64,000 bases of DNA from Candidatus Scatomonas pullistercoris (lineage in GTDB: Bacteria; Bacillota; Clostridia; Lachnospirales; Lachnospiraceae): assembly GCA_018713515.1 (NCBI GenBank), contig DVOO01000027.1, positions 62,001 through 126,000 of the forward strand, given 5' to 3'. Below, piece after piece: positions 40,930 through 50,665 of the stretch. How positions within the stretch are numbered: position 1 is the first letter of the stretch; each line of letters starts with the position of its first letter. The position numbers and the translations under genes were made by a program. The notes under the pieces are model-generated. The model did not search any database. It saw only the letters and a program-made list of their open reading frames with translations, and was not told where the DNA came from.

Positions 40930-43225
40930 AGTCTTTTTCCTGCAAAATAATGAAATCTTCCTGCTGCCTGCCGCGTCCGGCCTTCTTCCGGCCGCGCTTC
41001 TTCGGTGTCTTTCTGGCATGCGCCATGGCCTTATCCACCATATCTTTTACCTGGGAAATGGTCATGGGCTCCCGCTCCGACTGGTGGTTTCCGATCAGCG
41101 TGTACAGAGCCAGAACGCCCATCTCGTCCATCTTGCAGCCATTCTCCGTAGCGTAGGTTCTCGCGAAGGTTACCAGCTCATCGTTGGTAAATACCGGAAT
41201 GGAGATGACCTTATCAAACTTTCCGGCAAAATCCGGATACTGTTTCAGCATGGCCCGCATATTTGCTTTCTCATCCTCTATAATCAGGATCATGCAGTCC
41301 GTCCGGAACTCCATGGCACGGTTCAGCTGCTCAACCGTCTCCGCTGTCATTTCAGATGCGCCGTCAATGACCAGAAAACCTCCCGACATCTTGGAGACGA
41401 TTTTAGCCGGATCCCTGTCATTCATGGCCTCTCCGGTAATACGGGCGGTCTTGGCCACATCCAGCTGAAGGTCCTTACAGAGAGCAACCATCAGGCTCCT
41501 CGTCAGCTGAGTCTTTCCGGTTCCGGAAGCTCCCATGATGGCAATATTCCCGTGCTTGGAGGTATGCTCTCCCGCATGCTCGTAAACACCGTTCATGGCC
41601 TCCAGGATCTGCTGATCCATGCCGGGAACCCGTGCGAAATACGTAAATATCTTTCTCTGCTCGTCATTCATGCGGACGGGCTTTGCATCATTCAGAATAC
41701 GGATCCTGCGCTCCTCCGGCGTTTCCTCCATCAGGAGCTCATCAATGGAAATCGGAATGGTATTCTGTCCGATGGTGCTGAGCGTAATCGTTCTCTGCGC
41801 TTTCTCTTCCGGGGTCGGTTCCGGATCCGGAATCTCCAGTTCTTCATTATAAAGAGGTCTCGGCCTGGGAGCTTCCTCCGGAGCTTTCTTTTCCTGCTCC
41901 TGCGGCAGAGGCTCCTCTGTCTTCTCTTCCGTCTCCTCCGGCAGGGGTTCCTCTGTCTTCTCTCCCGTCTCCTGCGGCAGGGGCTCCTCTGTCTTCTCTT
42001 CCGTCTCCTCCGGCAGGGACTCCTCTGCTGTCTCCTGTACAGACGCTTCCGCCGGAACCAAGGCATCCGAGGCAATCTCTTCAGACAGACTGTCCGCTGT
42101 CTCCTGCACCAGTGCCTCCAGATTAAAATCTTTCAGAGACATCTGTCCCTCGATCTGCTCTTCCTCCGCCAGAACCTCCCGGACGTCCTGTACAGGCCTC
42201 TCCACCGGTTTTATGCTGGGCTCCACAAGCTCGGGCTCCAGCTCATGAATCGGAAGATTTGCCGTAGCCATACGGTCCGGAGCAGCTTCCGTCTCGGGAA
42301 TCTCCAGCTCCTCTACCTGGGGAGCCTCTTTCCGGATTCCGGAAAAAACATCATGAATGCTTCTGGCCAGCTGCTCCCGAAGATCCGCCGTCTTGCCCAT
42401 AAACTCCCGGGACGTCACAGACGCTGTATCTGCGGAATCCTCTTTCTGCGGAACTTCCTCCGGGATGCTGACATCCTTTGTAATGGCTGCCCCCGCCTGA
42501 TCCATCCGCTGAAGAATTTCCCGGGAACCGGCAGTCTCCGGCGGTTCTGCCGCCTTCACAGCGGCGGACTCCTCCGTTTTCTCAGGAGCCGGTCTGCGCG
42601 CGGAGGCCTCTCTGTCCAGCTCCTTCTGGTAAGCCGCCTGCTGGATGGGCGAAAGGGGCTGATACTTCTGTTTCAGCTCCATAGCTTTTCTGACGTATTT
42701 TCCCTCGCTGAACCAGAGGATCAGATCATCGCAGGTCTCCACGCATTTCTGCTGGTTTCCCGCCCTGCTGTACAGCATGGCCAGCTCATAGGCCCATCTC
42801 TCCGTGTACTCCCGCTCCTTATATTCCTCCAGAATCGCAATCTGATCCTGGACCGGTGATCGTCTCGCCTTATAAATTTTGTATTTCAGAATAAATCTGG
42901 AATTGTCGTGAGGGGCGACCTCCGCGAATTCCGTGTAGAAATCCACGGCTTCCTCCAGCTCCCCCAGCTTCAGACAGATCTCAACCAGGCGGTACAGAAT
43001 GCTTTTTCCGATAGAAGCCCGGTCATAGGCCAGCAGCAGGATATTTTTGCACTCTCTGTAGCGTTTGTTTGCCTCATAGACATCTGCCACCATATTCAGA
43101 GTCCGGATGCTCTTCACCCTCCGCCACTCAATACTGTCTACGATCGTAAGTGCGCCGGCATAATCGCGGTTTTCCACGCATTTTGTCAGTTCTTCCAATC
43201 TTAAATGGTATTCTGCTTTATCCAA
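40919..43225 (-). CDS. TPR and AAA-type ATPase protein with acidic repeat linker
   Basis: A 768-residue protein of unknown role. N-terminal 190 residues are helical repeats of TPR type. A long low-complexity middle (about 210-480) is rich in Glu and Pro, with four 12-residue repeats. The C-terminal 220 residues hold a P-loop ATPase: Walker A GASGTGKTQL, Walker B GFLVIDGAS, then a sensor-like LIIEDE and a basic tail (KKRGRKKAGRGRQ). TTG 43225 is chosen because GAGGTG stands six bases before it; the ATG at 43267 has no ribosome site. Overlap with rsmA suggests one transcript, but not necessarily one pathway. I do not recognise the family by name. Confidence 0.75.
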   Translation of the reverse strand: MDKAEYHLRLEELTKCVENRDYAGALTIVDSIEWRRVKSIRTLNMVADVYEANKRYRECKNILLLAYDRASIGKSILYRLVEICLKLGELEEAVDFYTEFAEVAPHDNSRFILKYKIYKARRSPVQDQIAILEEYKEREYTERWAYELAMLYSRAGNQQKCVETCDDLILWFSEGKYVRKAMELKQKYQPLSPIQQAAYQKELDREASARRPAPEKTEESAAVKAAEPPETAGSREILQRMDQAGAAITKDVSIPEEVPQKEDSADTASVTSREFMGKTADLREQLARSIHDVFSGIRKEAPQVEELEIPETEAAPDRMATANLPIHELEPELVEPSIKPVERPVQDVREVLAEEEQIEGQMSLKDFNLEALVQETADSLSEEIASDALVPAEASVQETAEESLPEETEEKTEEPLPQETGEKTEEPLPEETEEKTEEPLPQEQEKKAPEEAPRPRPLYNEELEIPDPEPTPEEKAQRTITLSTIGQNTIPISIDELLMEETPEERRIRILNDAKPVRMNDEQRKIFTYFARVPGMDQQILEAMNGVYEHAGEHTSKHGNIAIMGASGTGKTQLTRSLMVALCKDLQLDVAKTARITGEAMNDRDPAKIVSKMSGGFLVIDGASEMTAETVEQLNRAMEFRTDCMILIIEDEKANMRAMLKQYPDFAGKFDKVISIPVFTNDELVTFARTYATENGCKMDEMGVLALYTLIGNHQSEREPMTISQVKDMVDKAMAHARKTPKKRGRKKAGRGRQQEDFIILQEKDFEQ
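41892..42026 (-). repeat. 36-bp tandem repeat inside the ATPase gene
   Basis: Four imperfect copies of a 36-bp unit encode TEEPLP-(E/Q)-ET-(E/G)-EK. Copies differ by a few bases. This is a disordered acidic linker that may vary in copy number. Confidence 0.85.
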
Positions 43226-43293
43226 TGCTTTCACCTCAAAATGAACTATTGAAAAGTAGCTTTTCATCTGTATGGGGACACGACCCCATAATT

Positions 43294-43322
43294 AGTGTAA
43301 GTTTATCACAATGAAATGTCAA
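43294..43322 (-). promoter_or_regulatory. sigma-A promoter of the ATPase-rsmA operon
   Basis: Minus strand TTGACA (43322-43317), 17-bp spacer, TACACT (43299-43294). A small hairpin GGGG-TCGTG-TCCCC follows in the leader. Between here and glgP a GC-rich inverted repeat GAGGCCGGT / ACCGGCCTC (about 43350-43394) may end the glgP transcript, though no T-run is present. Confidence 0.7.
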
Positions 43323-43415
43323 TGTCAAACCTGCCTCACGGTAATACAGAGGCCGGTCAGGCGCGGACCTATGCCCGCTGCCATAACCGGCCTCCTGCAA
43401 TTCTCCCGATACTGT

Positions 43416-45875
43416 TTATTTTACTGTGATCTTATCCAGATGCCAGATATCATCTACATACTCCTGAATGGTACGGTCAGAACTGAATTTCCCGCTCTTG
43501 GCCGTATTGAGCATGGCGCTTCTTGCCCATGCCTTTTCATCTCTGTATCTGGCCTCCACCCTTTCCTGGGCGGCTGCGTAAGACTTAAAGTCGGCCAGAA
43601 TAAAGTACTGATCCGCCTTCTCCCACTGGTTGGACTGCAGCAGGGAATCATAAAGATCCCGGAACAGATTCATATCTCCTCCGGAATACATGCCGTTGAT
43701 CAGCTGCATCAGCACCTGGCGGATATCCGGATCGTTGTTGAAGTACTGCATGGGCTCATACCCGCCATTCTTCTCGAAGTTCATAACTTCATCGGCGGAA
43801 AGTCCGAAGATAAATGCGTTGTCCTCTCCTACTTCCTCCACGATCTCCACATTTGCGCCGTCCATGGTTCCCAGCGTCAGCGCGCCGTTCAGCATAAACT
43901 TCATGTTTCCGGTTCCGGAGGCTTCCTTGCTGGCCGTGGAAATCTGTTCTGATACATCTGCTGCCGCGAAGATCAGCTCCGCGTTGCTTACCCGGTAATC
44001 CTCGATGAAGACTACCTTAATCTTGCCTTTGATGGAATCATCATGGTTGATGACATCCGCAACGCTGTTGATGAGCTTGATAATTTTCTTGGCCTTGGCG
44101 TAGCCCGCACTTGCCTTGGCTCCGAAAATAAAGGTTCTGGGATAGAAGGGCATCTCCGGATGCTCCTTAATCTTATTATACAGATACATGACATGAAGAA
44201 TGTTCAGCAGCTGTCTCTTGTACTCATGAAGTCTCTTTACCTGCACATCGAAGATAGACCGGGGATCTACCTCGATTCCATTGTGCTCCTGAATGTATCT
44301 GGCCAGACGGACCTTGTTCTGATACTTGATATTCATGAACTCTGCCTGGGCCTTCTCATCATCCGCGTAAACAGCCAGCCCTGACAGCTTGGAAAGATTG
44401 GTCACCCAGTCTCCTCCCACATGATCTGTCACCCAGTCCGCCAGCAGAGGATTGCCGTGGAGAAGGAAACGTCTCTGGGTAATGCCGTTCGTCTTGTTGC
44501 TGAACTTCTCCGGCATCATCTCGTAGAAATCCTTCAGCTCTCTCTTCTCCAGGATTTCGGTGTGCAGTCTGGCCACGCCATTGACAGAATAGCCGCCCAC
44601 AATAGCCAGGTTGGCCATGCGCACCTGACCGTCATAAATGACAGCCATCTTTTTCACCTTTTCCTCATTGCCCGGATACTGCGCGCGGACTCTTTCCAGG
44701 AAACGGCGGTTAATTTCCTCCACAATCTGATATACCCGGGGCAGCAGGCGCGAAAACAGCTCGATGGGCCATTTTTCCAGGGCCTCCGCCATGATCGTGT
44801 GGTTGGTGTAGGCACATGTCTTGGTCGTTACTTCCCATGCATCGTCCCAGGAAAGTCCCTCCTCATCCATAAGGATGCGCATCAGTTCCGGAACCGCCAC
44901 GGTGGGATGCGTGTCATTCATCTGGAAGGTTACTTTTTCATAAAGCTTTTTAATATCGCTGTGATGCTTTTTATATTTCTTGATGGCTGTCTGTACGCTG
45001 GCAGAGATGAAGAAATACTGCTGTTTCAGACGAAGCTCTTTTCCCGCCATATGCGCGTCATTGGGATACAGTACCTCCACAATGGTCCTGGCCAGATTCT
45101 CCTGCTCCACTGCCTTGTGATAATCGCCCTTATCAAAGGAATCCAGCTGGAAGTCATTGATTGCCTCCGCATCCCAGATACGCAGGGTGTCCACCACGTT
45201 GTTGCCGTAGCCTACCACAGGCAGGTCATAGGGAACGGCGCGCACAGACTGATAGCCCTCCTGGATAAAATCATTTCTTCCGGTCTCGGGATTATAGTTC
45301 ACCCGCACATAGCCGCCGAACTTGATCTCCTTGGCGTACTCCGGTCTCTTCAGCTCAAAGGGATATCCGTTCTTCAGCCAGTTGTCCGGTACCTCCACCT
45401 GATAGCCGTCCCGGATCTCCTGCTTAAACATGCCGTAATGGTAGCGGATGCCGCAGCCGTAGGCCACATAGCCCAGAGAGGCCAGGGAATCCAGGAAACA
45501 GGCGGCCAGACGTCCCAGACCTCCATTGCCCAGAGCCGGATCTCTCTCCTGATCCTCCACAGCATTCAGGTTAATATTCATTTCCTCCAGGGCTTCCTTC
45601 ACTTCCCGGTAAGCGGTCAGGTTCAGCAGGTTATTCCCCAGATATCTTCCGGTCAGGAATTCCATGGACATGTAGTAAACAATCTTCGGGTCCTTCTCAT
45701 CGATAACCTGCTGGGTCTTCATCCAGTTGTCAATGATTACATCCTTCACCGCGTAGCATACCGCCTGATACACCTGCTGGGGATTCGCCTCCTCCAGGGT
45801 GGTGCGGAACATATTCTTTACATTTTCTTTTACATTCTTTTTAAATGTTTCCTTCTTAAATTCCGGGTTCAGCAT
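43416..45875 (-). CDS. glgP: Glycogen/starch/alpha-glucan phosphorylase
   Basis: Releases glucose-1-phosphate from glycogen or maltodextrin in the cytosol. The 819 residues are full length. Key sites: GNGGLGRLAACFLDSLA near 115-130, the active-site region MNDTHPTVAVPELMRI, RVLHEYKRQLLN-type segment QVKRLHEYKRQL, and the pyridoxal-phosphate motif EASGTGNMKFMLNGALTLGTMDGANVEI around 660-690 with the Schiff-base Lys. AAGGAGG precedes ATG. It starts only 15 bp after the ileS stop without a terminator between, so it is downstream of the ileS T-box. Confidence 0.97.
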   Translation of the reverse strand: MLNPEFKKETFKKNVKENVKNMFRTTLEEANPQQVYQAVCYAVKDVIIDNWMKTQQVIDEKDPKIVYYMSMEFLTGRYLGNNLLNLTAYREVKEALEEMNINLNAVEDQERDPALGNGGLGRLAACFLDSLASLGYVAYGCGIRYHYGMFKQEIRDGYQVEVPDNWLKNGYPFELKRPEYAKEIKFGGYVRVNYNPETGRNDFIQEGYQSVRAVPYDLPVVGYGNNVVDTLRIWDAEAINDFQLDSFDKGDYHKAVEQENLARTIVEVLYPNDAHMAGKELRLKQQYFFISASVQTAIKKYKKHHSDIKKLYEKVTFQMNDTHPTVAVPELMRILMDEEGLSWDDAWEVTTKTCAYTNHTIMAEALEKWPIELFSRLLPRVYQIVEEINRRFLERVRAQYPGNEEKVKKMAVIYDGQVRMANLAIVGGYSVNGVARLHTEILEKRELKDFYEMMPEKFSNKTNGITQRRFLLHGNPLLADWVTDHVGGDWVTNLSKLSGLAVYADDEKAQAEFMNIKYQNKVRLARYIQEHNGIEVDPRSIFDVQVKRLHEYKRQLLNILHVMYLYNKIKEHPEMPFYPRTFIFGAKASAGYAKAKKIIKLINSVADVINHDDSIKGKIKVVFIEDYRVSNAELIFAAADVSEQISTASKEASGTGNMKFMLNGALTLGTMDGANVEIVEEVGEDNAFIFGLSADEVMNFEKNGGYEPMQYFNNDPDIRQVLMQLINGMYSGGDMNLFRDLYDSLLQSNQWEKADQYFILADFKSYAAAQERVEARYRDEKAWARSAMLNTAKSGKFSSDRTIQEYVDDIWHLDKITVK

Positions 45876-45890
45876 TTCCGCGTATCCTCC

Positions 45891-48800
45891 TTACAGCTTT
45901 TCTACTGCCATTATCACTTTTTCAGAGTTAATATTCCATTCCTTCTCATAGCCTCTGGTTTCATCCAGAATGATCTGGTCCGCAAGAACCTCCGATCGGA
46001 TTTCCTCGCTGTGCTCCTTCAGAATCGTCTCGATTTTCCGGTTATCCCTGGCGTAGACATTGATTCTGTCCATCACCTCAAAACCGGCTTCTTTTCTCAT
46101 GGTCTGAATCTTGCTGACCAGCTCCCGGACAAATCCCTCTTCCACCAGCTCCGGCGTCAGGTTGGTATCCAGGACTACGGAAATGGACTGGTCGGATTCC
46201 GTCACATATCCCTCTTTCTGCAGGGTCTCGATCAGCAGATCTTCTTTTAATAATACAATTTCCGTTCCGTTAATGTCAAGTTTCAGCTCTCCTGTGCTGC
46301 GGACCTCCTCCATGGCCGCATTTCCGTCAATCTCAGACAGCGCAGCCCGGATGCCTCCCACCAGCTTGCCGAACTTTGGCCCCACGGTCTTCAGCTGGGG
46401 CTTGAAGCTGTAGGAAATATAGGTTCCGATATCATCGGTAAATTCTACTTTCTTGATATTCAGCTCATCCTGGATAATGGTCTGATAAAAATCAGAAAGC
46501 TGCCAGCTGCTCTTCACCAGCATTCTGGAAAGGGGCTGGCGGTTTTTCATGGAAGCCGCATTCCGGCAGGCCCTTCCCATGACCACAATCTCCAGCAGAT
46601 GGGCCATATCCTCTTCCAGGGTCCTGTCGATCCATTCCGTCTTTACAGACGGATAGTCGCAGAGATGAATGCTCTCCGGGGCATCGCGATCAATGCCGCG
46701 CACCAGATTCTGGTAGATATCCTCTGTCATAAAGGGAATCATGGGCGCTGCCGCCTTGCAGAACTCCACCAGGGCGGTGTACAGAGTCATGTAGGCGTTG
46801 ATCTTATCCTGCTCCATCCCCTTGGACCAGAATCGCTCACGGCTCCGGCGCACGTACCAGTTGCTCATATCATCCACAAAGGCCTCCAGGGCTCTGGCCG
46901 CCTCGGGGATCTTATAATTTGCCAGGTCATCATCTGCCGCCTGGATCGTGGAATTCAGCCGGGAAAGCAGCCATTTATCCATAACGGACAGCTTATCGTA
47001 ATCCAGCGTATATTTTGTGGCATCAAAATTATCAATGTTGGCATACAGCACAAAGAACGCATACGTATTCCACAGGGTTCCCATAAACTTTCTGGAATAT
47101 TCCGTCACCGCCTTGCCGTGGAAGCGGTTGGGCAGCCAGGGCGCGCTGTTGATATAGAAATACCAGCGGATGGCATCCGCTCCATAAGTCTCCAGCGCAT
47201 CAAAGGGATCCACCGCATTTCCCTTGGACTTGCTCATCTTCTGCCCGTTCTCATCCTGTACATGGCCCAGAACAATCACGTTTTCGTAGGGCGCCCTGTT
47301 AAAGATCAGAGTGGAGATGGCCAGCAGAGAGTAGAACCATCCTCGGGTCTGATCCACCGCCTCAGAAATAAACTGGGCAGGGAACTGTTTCTCGAACAGA
47401 TCCTTATTTTCAAAAGGATAGTGATGCTGGGCGAAGGGCATGGAGCCGGAATCAAACCAGCAGTCAATGACCTCCGGCACCCGCTTCATGGTCTTCCCGC
47501 ACTTGGGGCAGGGGAAGGTCACCGCGTCAATGTAGGGCCGGTGCAGCTCGATATCGTCGGGACAGTTGTCGGAAAGAGATTTCAGTTCCTCGATGCTGCC
47601 CACGGAATGCATGTGCCCGCAGTCCTCGCAGACCCAGATATTTAAAGGTGTTCCCCAGTAGCGGTTCCGGGAAATACCCCAGTCCTGGACATTTTCCAGC
47701 CAGTCTCCGAAACGTCCCTTGCCGATGCTCTCGGGAATCCAGTTAATTGTATTGTTGTTGCGGATCAGATCCTCTTTTACCGCTGTCATCTTGATGAACC
47801 AGGACTCTCTCGCGTAGTAGATCAGCGGCGTGTCACAGCGCCAGCAGTGGGGATACTCGTGCTCAAACTTGGGAGCATCGAAGAGCTTTCCTTCTTTGTC
47901 CAGATCCTTCAGCACCAGTGGATCTGCCTTCTTTACGAAAATTCCTCCATAGGGGGTTTCCGCCGTCAGATTGCCCTGTCCGTCCACAAACTGTACAAAG
48001 GGCAGATTATACTCCCGTCCCACACGGCTGTCATCTTCACCGAAGGCCGGGGCGATGTGAACGATTCCGGTACCGTCGGTCATGGTAACGTACGTATCAC
48101 AGGTTACAAAGTGCGCTTTCTTTTTCTGTTTTGCCGCTGCTTCTCCGGCACAGGCAAACAGAGGCTCATATTCCTTATATTCCAGAGCCGTTCCCTTGAA
48201 GGTATCCAGCACTTCATAGGCCTTTATGCCCTTTTCCTCATCTCCCAGCTTTCCCAGAACTTTATCCAGCAGGGCTTCCGCCATATAATAAGTATAACCG
48301 TCTGCCGCCTTTACCTTACAGTAGTTTTCCTCCGGGTTCACGCAGAGGGCCAGGTTGGAGGGCAGTGTCCAGGGCGTTGTGGTCCAGGCCAGGAAGTAGG
48401 CATCCTCATTCTTCACCCGGAAGCGGACAACCGCGGAGCGCTCCTTCACCGTTTTATATCCCTGGGCCACCTCCTGGGCGGACAGGGGCGTACCGCAGCG
48501 GGGACAGTAGGGGACGATCTTAAAGCCCTTATACAGAAGGCCTCTGTTCCAGATCTCCTTCAGCGCCCACCATTCGGACTCAATAAAGGTATTATCGTAG
48601 GTTACGTAGGGGTGCTCCATATCTGCCCAGAAACCTACCGTTCCGGAAAAATCCTCCCACATGCCCTTGTATTTCCAGACACTCTTCTTACATTCTTTAA
48701 TAAAGGGCTCAATGCCGTACTCCTCGATCTGCTCCTTGCCGTTTAATCCCAGCTTTTTCTCCACTTCCAGCTCTACGGGGAGGCCGTGGGTATCCCATCC

Positions 48801-49049
48801 GGCCTTTCTGGGAACTTCATAGCCCTTCATGGTGCGGTATCTGGGGATCATATCCTTGATCACACGGGTCAGCACATGACCGATGTGGGGCTTGCCGTTG
48901 GCCGTGGGCGGGCCGTCGTAAAAGGTATACATGGGAGAACCTTCCCTCTCCTTCATACTCTTCTCGAAGATCTGCTCCGCATCCCAGAATTTTTTTGTCT
49001 GCTTTTCTCTTTCAACAAAATTCAGGTTGGTATCTACTTTCTGATACAT
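45891..49049 (-). CDS. ileS: Isoleucyl-tRNA synthetase (long, eukaryote-like type)
   Basis: Charges tRNA-Ile. Start ATG 49049, with AAGGAGGAAA upstream, gives 1052 residues; the open frame continues further up without a ribosome site. Class I motifs KPHIGHVLTR (about 50-59) and GQKMSKSKGN (about 600), editing domain between (CP1) with the conserved TDGTGIVHIAPAFGEDD, and anticodon-binding domain at the end. Length above 1030 and sequence style point to the IleRS2 type, which is often less sensitive to mupirocin than the 920-940 residue type. Controlled by a T-box. Confidence 0.96.
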   Translation of the reverse strand: MYQKVDTNLNFVEREKQTKKFWDAEQIFEKSMKEREGSPMYTFYDGPPTANGKPHIGHVLTRVIKDMIPRYRTMKGYEVPRKAGWDTHGLPVELEVEKKLGLNGKEQIEEYGIEPFIKECKKSVWKYKGMWEDFSGTVGFWADMEHPYVTYDNTFIESEWWALKEIWNRGLLYKGFKIVPYCPRCGTPLSAQEVAQGYKTVKERSAVVRFRVKNEDAYFLAWTTTPWTLPSNLALCVNPEENYCKVKAADGYTYYMAEALLDKVLGKLGDEEKGIKAYEVLDTFKGTALEYKEYEPLFACAGEAAAKQKKKAHFVTCDTYVTMTDGTGIVHIAPAFGEDDSRVGREYNLPFVQFVDGQGNLTAETPYGGIFVKKADPLVLKDLDKEGKLFDAPKFEHEYPHCWRCDTPLIYYARESWFIKMTAVKEDLIRNNNTINWIPESIGKGRFGDWLENVQDWGISRNRYWGTPLNIWVCEDCGHMHSVGSIEELKSLSDNCPDDIELHRPYIDAVTFPCPKCGKTMKRVPEVIDCWFDSGSMPFAQHHYPFENKDLFEKQFPAQFISEAVDQTRGWFYSLLAISTLIFNRAPYENVIVLGHVQDENGQKMSKSKGNAVDPFDALETYGADAIRWYFYINSAPWLPNRFHGKAVTEYSRKFMGTLWNTYAFFVLYANIDNFDATKYTLDYDKLSVMDKWLLSRLNSTIQAADDDLANYKIPEAARALEAFVDDMSNWYVRRSRERFWSKGMEQDKINAYMTLYTALVEFCKAAAPMIPFMTEDIYQNLVRGIDRDAPESIHLCDYPSVKTEWIDRTLEEDMAHLLEIVVMGRACRNAASMKNRQPLSRMLVKSSWQLSDFYQTIIQDELNIKKVEFTDDIGTYISYSFKPQLKTVGPKFGKLVGGIRAALSEIDGNAAMEEVRSTGELKLDINGTEIVLLKEDLLIETLQKEGYVTESDQSISVVLDTNLTPELVEEGFVRELVSKIQTMRKEAGFEVMDRINVYARDNRKIETILKEHSEEIRSEVLADQIILDETRGYEKEWNINSEKVIMAVEKL

Positions 49050-49140
49050 GCATTTCCTCCTTAAAAAAGCTTTGCGGTAATTATTCCTGCCCGCAGGACT
49101 TTCACCTGACCGGACTGTCCGATGGATGTCCCTGTCAAAG

Positions 49141-49385
49141 AAAAAAGCGTCCGTCCCGTAACAGGACGAACGCCTCTGCATTCGCTGACCACCTTTTACA
49201 TACCATCATATGCTGTCCTTTTAACGCCGGACCTGCGGCCTTGCTTACTGTAACTTTCAGCTCGGCAACTCGGAAGAGATGTTCCGCTGTCCTTACTCGC
49301 ACCGGGCTTCCACCTTCCCCGGCTCGCTTTGGCTTTCCGCGGCAGCGTACTGGCTTCGTCAATGTTTTTGACTGGTAAAATTACA
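49141..49385 (-). promoter_or_regulatory. T-box riboswitch of ileS (isoleucine)
   Basis: The minus-strand leader holds T-box landmarks: AGTA of the stem I loop E (plus-strand TACT at 49348-49351), a probable specifier AUC (49280-49278) after GGAAC, the T-box core AAAGGTGGTCAGCG (49196-49183) with UGGU (49191-49188) to pair with the ACCA end of tRNA-Ile, and a terminator GCGT-CGTCC / GGACG-ACGC followed by six T (49174-49141). Uncharged tRNA-Ile should open the terminator. The specifier is my reading; stem I folding was not computed. Confidence 0.85.
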
Positions 49386-49393
49386 CTGCCACT

Positions 49394-49423
49394 ATTATAA
49401 GTATGGACTTCCGTCCTTGTCAA
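49394..49423 (-). promoter_or_regulatory. sigma-A promoter of ileS
   Basis: Minus strand TTGACA (49423-49418), 18-bp spacer, TATAAT (49399-49394), just before the T-box leader. Confidence 0.85.
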
Positions 49424-49427
49424 GTAG

Positions 49428-49479
49428 GAAGTGAAGTTATTCCGTCAAAAGAAGTGAAGCTGAGATTATTCCGTCAAAA
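49428..49479 (-). repeat. Direct repeat at the lipoprotein gene end
   Basis: GAAGTGAAG followed within a few bases by TTATTCCGTCAAAA occurs twice (49428-49450 and 49451-49479); the second copy has six extra bases and includes the stop codon. It looks like a local duplication of the 3' end of the gene. Confidence 0.7.
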
Positions 49480-50575
49480 ATCCGAACTCCACATAACCCT
49501 CCGGCCAGTTTCCTGTGACCAGATATACATACCCGGGCTCTGCCCCGGGGATCACCCATTCTCCTTCCTGCCGAACCACCTCTGCCGCCGCTCCCGGGCC
49601 GGCCTGAGCTATATCTTTCAGATCCCGGGCGCTGGCCGGCCAGCGGAGCACTTCCGCGGATTCCATCTCCCGGGAGGGGAGAAGCTTCAGGTCTGCCGGG
49701 CCTTCCAGCCGGATCTCTGTCAGATCCTTCCATTCCAGGATATGGGCACCGCAGGCGACCACCCCATGTCCCTCTCCATTCTCATCTACATACGTCCATT
49801 CGTAATTTCCGGATGTAAGAACTGCCGAAGTGACAAGCTCTCCTTCTGTATATTCCAGATTCATGGACGGAATCTCTGAAGGATCCGGCTCCGTATAAAT
49901 CTTCTCAAGCAAATGCCGGTACGGCTCCGCGTCCGCCTCCGTGCCTTCCCGGATCCGTACTGCTCTCGTAACTCCCTGATACTGGCCGGGATAGCTCTCC
50001 AGCATAATGCCGTCCCCGTACAGTTCCACCGTATCTCCCGCTTCCAGCTCCTCCGGAGACAGACTTTCTCCATCGGGGCCTGCGATGGTTTCGGGAAGAG
50101 AGGCTGTAAAGAGGCCGCCCTTCTCATCCACAAAGTAAAGATCTCCGGAAGGATCGCGAAGCACCATGGCCTTCATGGCCGGCTCTTGCGAATGATTTGT
50201 ATCTGAGGGAAGTTCTATCTCTTCCGCCGCCACTGCCGCAGCAGAAATCTCTTCCCACATGTCTTCCAACGGCTCAAGACCTGCTGTATAAATCCTTTCG
50301 TACAAATCTCCGTCTTTCAGTTTCACACGAAAGCTGATAACCGTCCCTCCTGCTGTGCGTGCCTGCTGCGGTTTTCCGGCGGCCTGAAGCTTTCTGTAAA
50401 CCTCCTCAACCTCATTTTCTTCCGTCACAACTTTCTTTTCCGCAGCTGCCGGAACCCCCTCAAAACGATATACTTCAATGCTTTTTACATCTTCAATTTG
50501 AAAAGGAAGCTTTTGTATTCCGCAGCCCGCACATAAAACCGCTGCCAGGGCGAGTATAAATCCTGTCTTTTTCAT
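49466..50575 (-). CDS. Lipoprotein of unknown function
   Basis: A 369-residue exported lipoprotein: signal peptide with CAGC at 15-18, giving a lipidated Cys18. The body is a mix of beta strands and acidic loops; an N-terminal stretch of about 110 residues (IEVYRFEG..KVVTEENEVEEVYRKLQAA) resembles the DUF5301-like or copper-amine-oxidase-like small domains found on Firmicutes lipoproteins, but I cannot name it. Around 155-215 SLSPEELEAGDTVELYGDGIMLESYPGQY suggests a small beta-barrel like those of DUF3221-type proteins. It starts behind TTCCTCC-type ribosome signal (AGGAGGAA) and ends inside a short direct repeat. Confidence 0.7.
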   Translation of the reverse strand: MKKTGFILALAAVLCAGCGIQKLPFQIEDVKSIEVYRFEGVPAAAEKKVVTEENEVEEVYRKLQAAGKPQQARTAGGTVISFRVKLKDGDLYERIYTAGLEPLEDMWEEISAAAVAAEEIELPSDTNHSQEPAMKAMVLRDPSGDLYFVDEKGGLFTASLPETIAGPDGESLSPEELEAGDTVELYGDGIMLESYPGQYQGVTRAVRIREGTEADAEPYRHLLEKIYTEPDPSEIPSMNLEYTEGELVTSAVLTSGNYEWTYVDENGEGHGVVACGAHILEWKDLTEIRLEGPADLKLLPSREMESAEVLRWPASARDLKDIAQAGPGAAAEVVRQEGEWVIPGAEPGYVYLVTGNWPEGYVEFGFLTE

Positions 50576-50665
50576 GGCAGATTCCTCCTTTTTCCATACA
50601 GTGGCTGCCGGAGAGCGTACTGTTGCGAAGCCTGCCGGAAAAAAGCAAATTTTTCATCGATAAGA

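Noticed and set aside
41892-42026. Regular repeats as a CRISPR array
   Set aside because: The units are contiguous 36-bp coding repeats with no spacers and keep the reading frame.
49141-49385. N-terminal extension of IleRS through the leader region
   Set aside because: The extension has no start with ribosome-binding site, and its upstream part runs through the T-box leader; ATG 49049 has a strong site.
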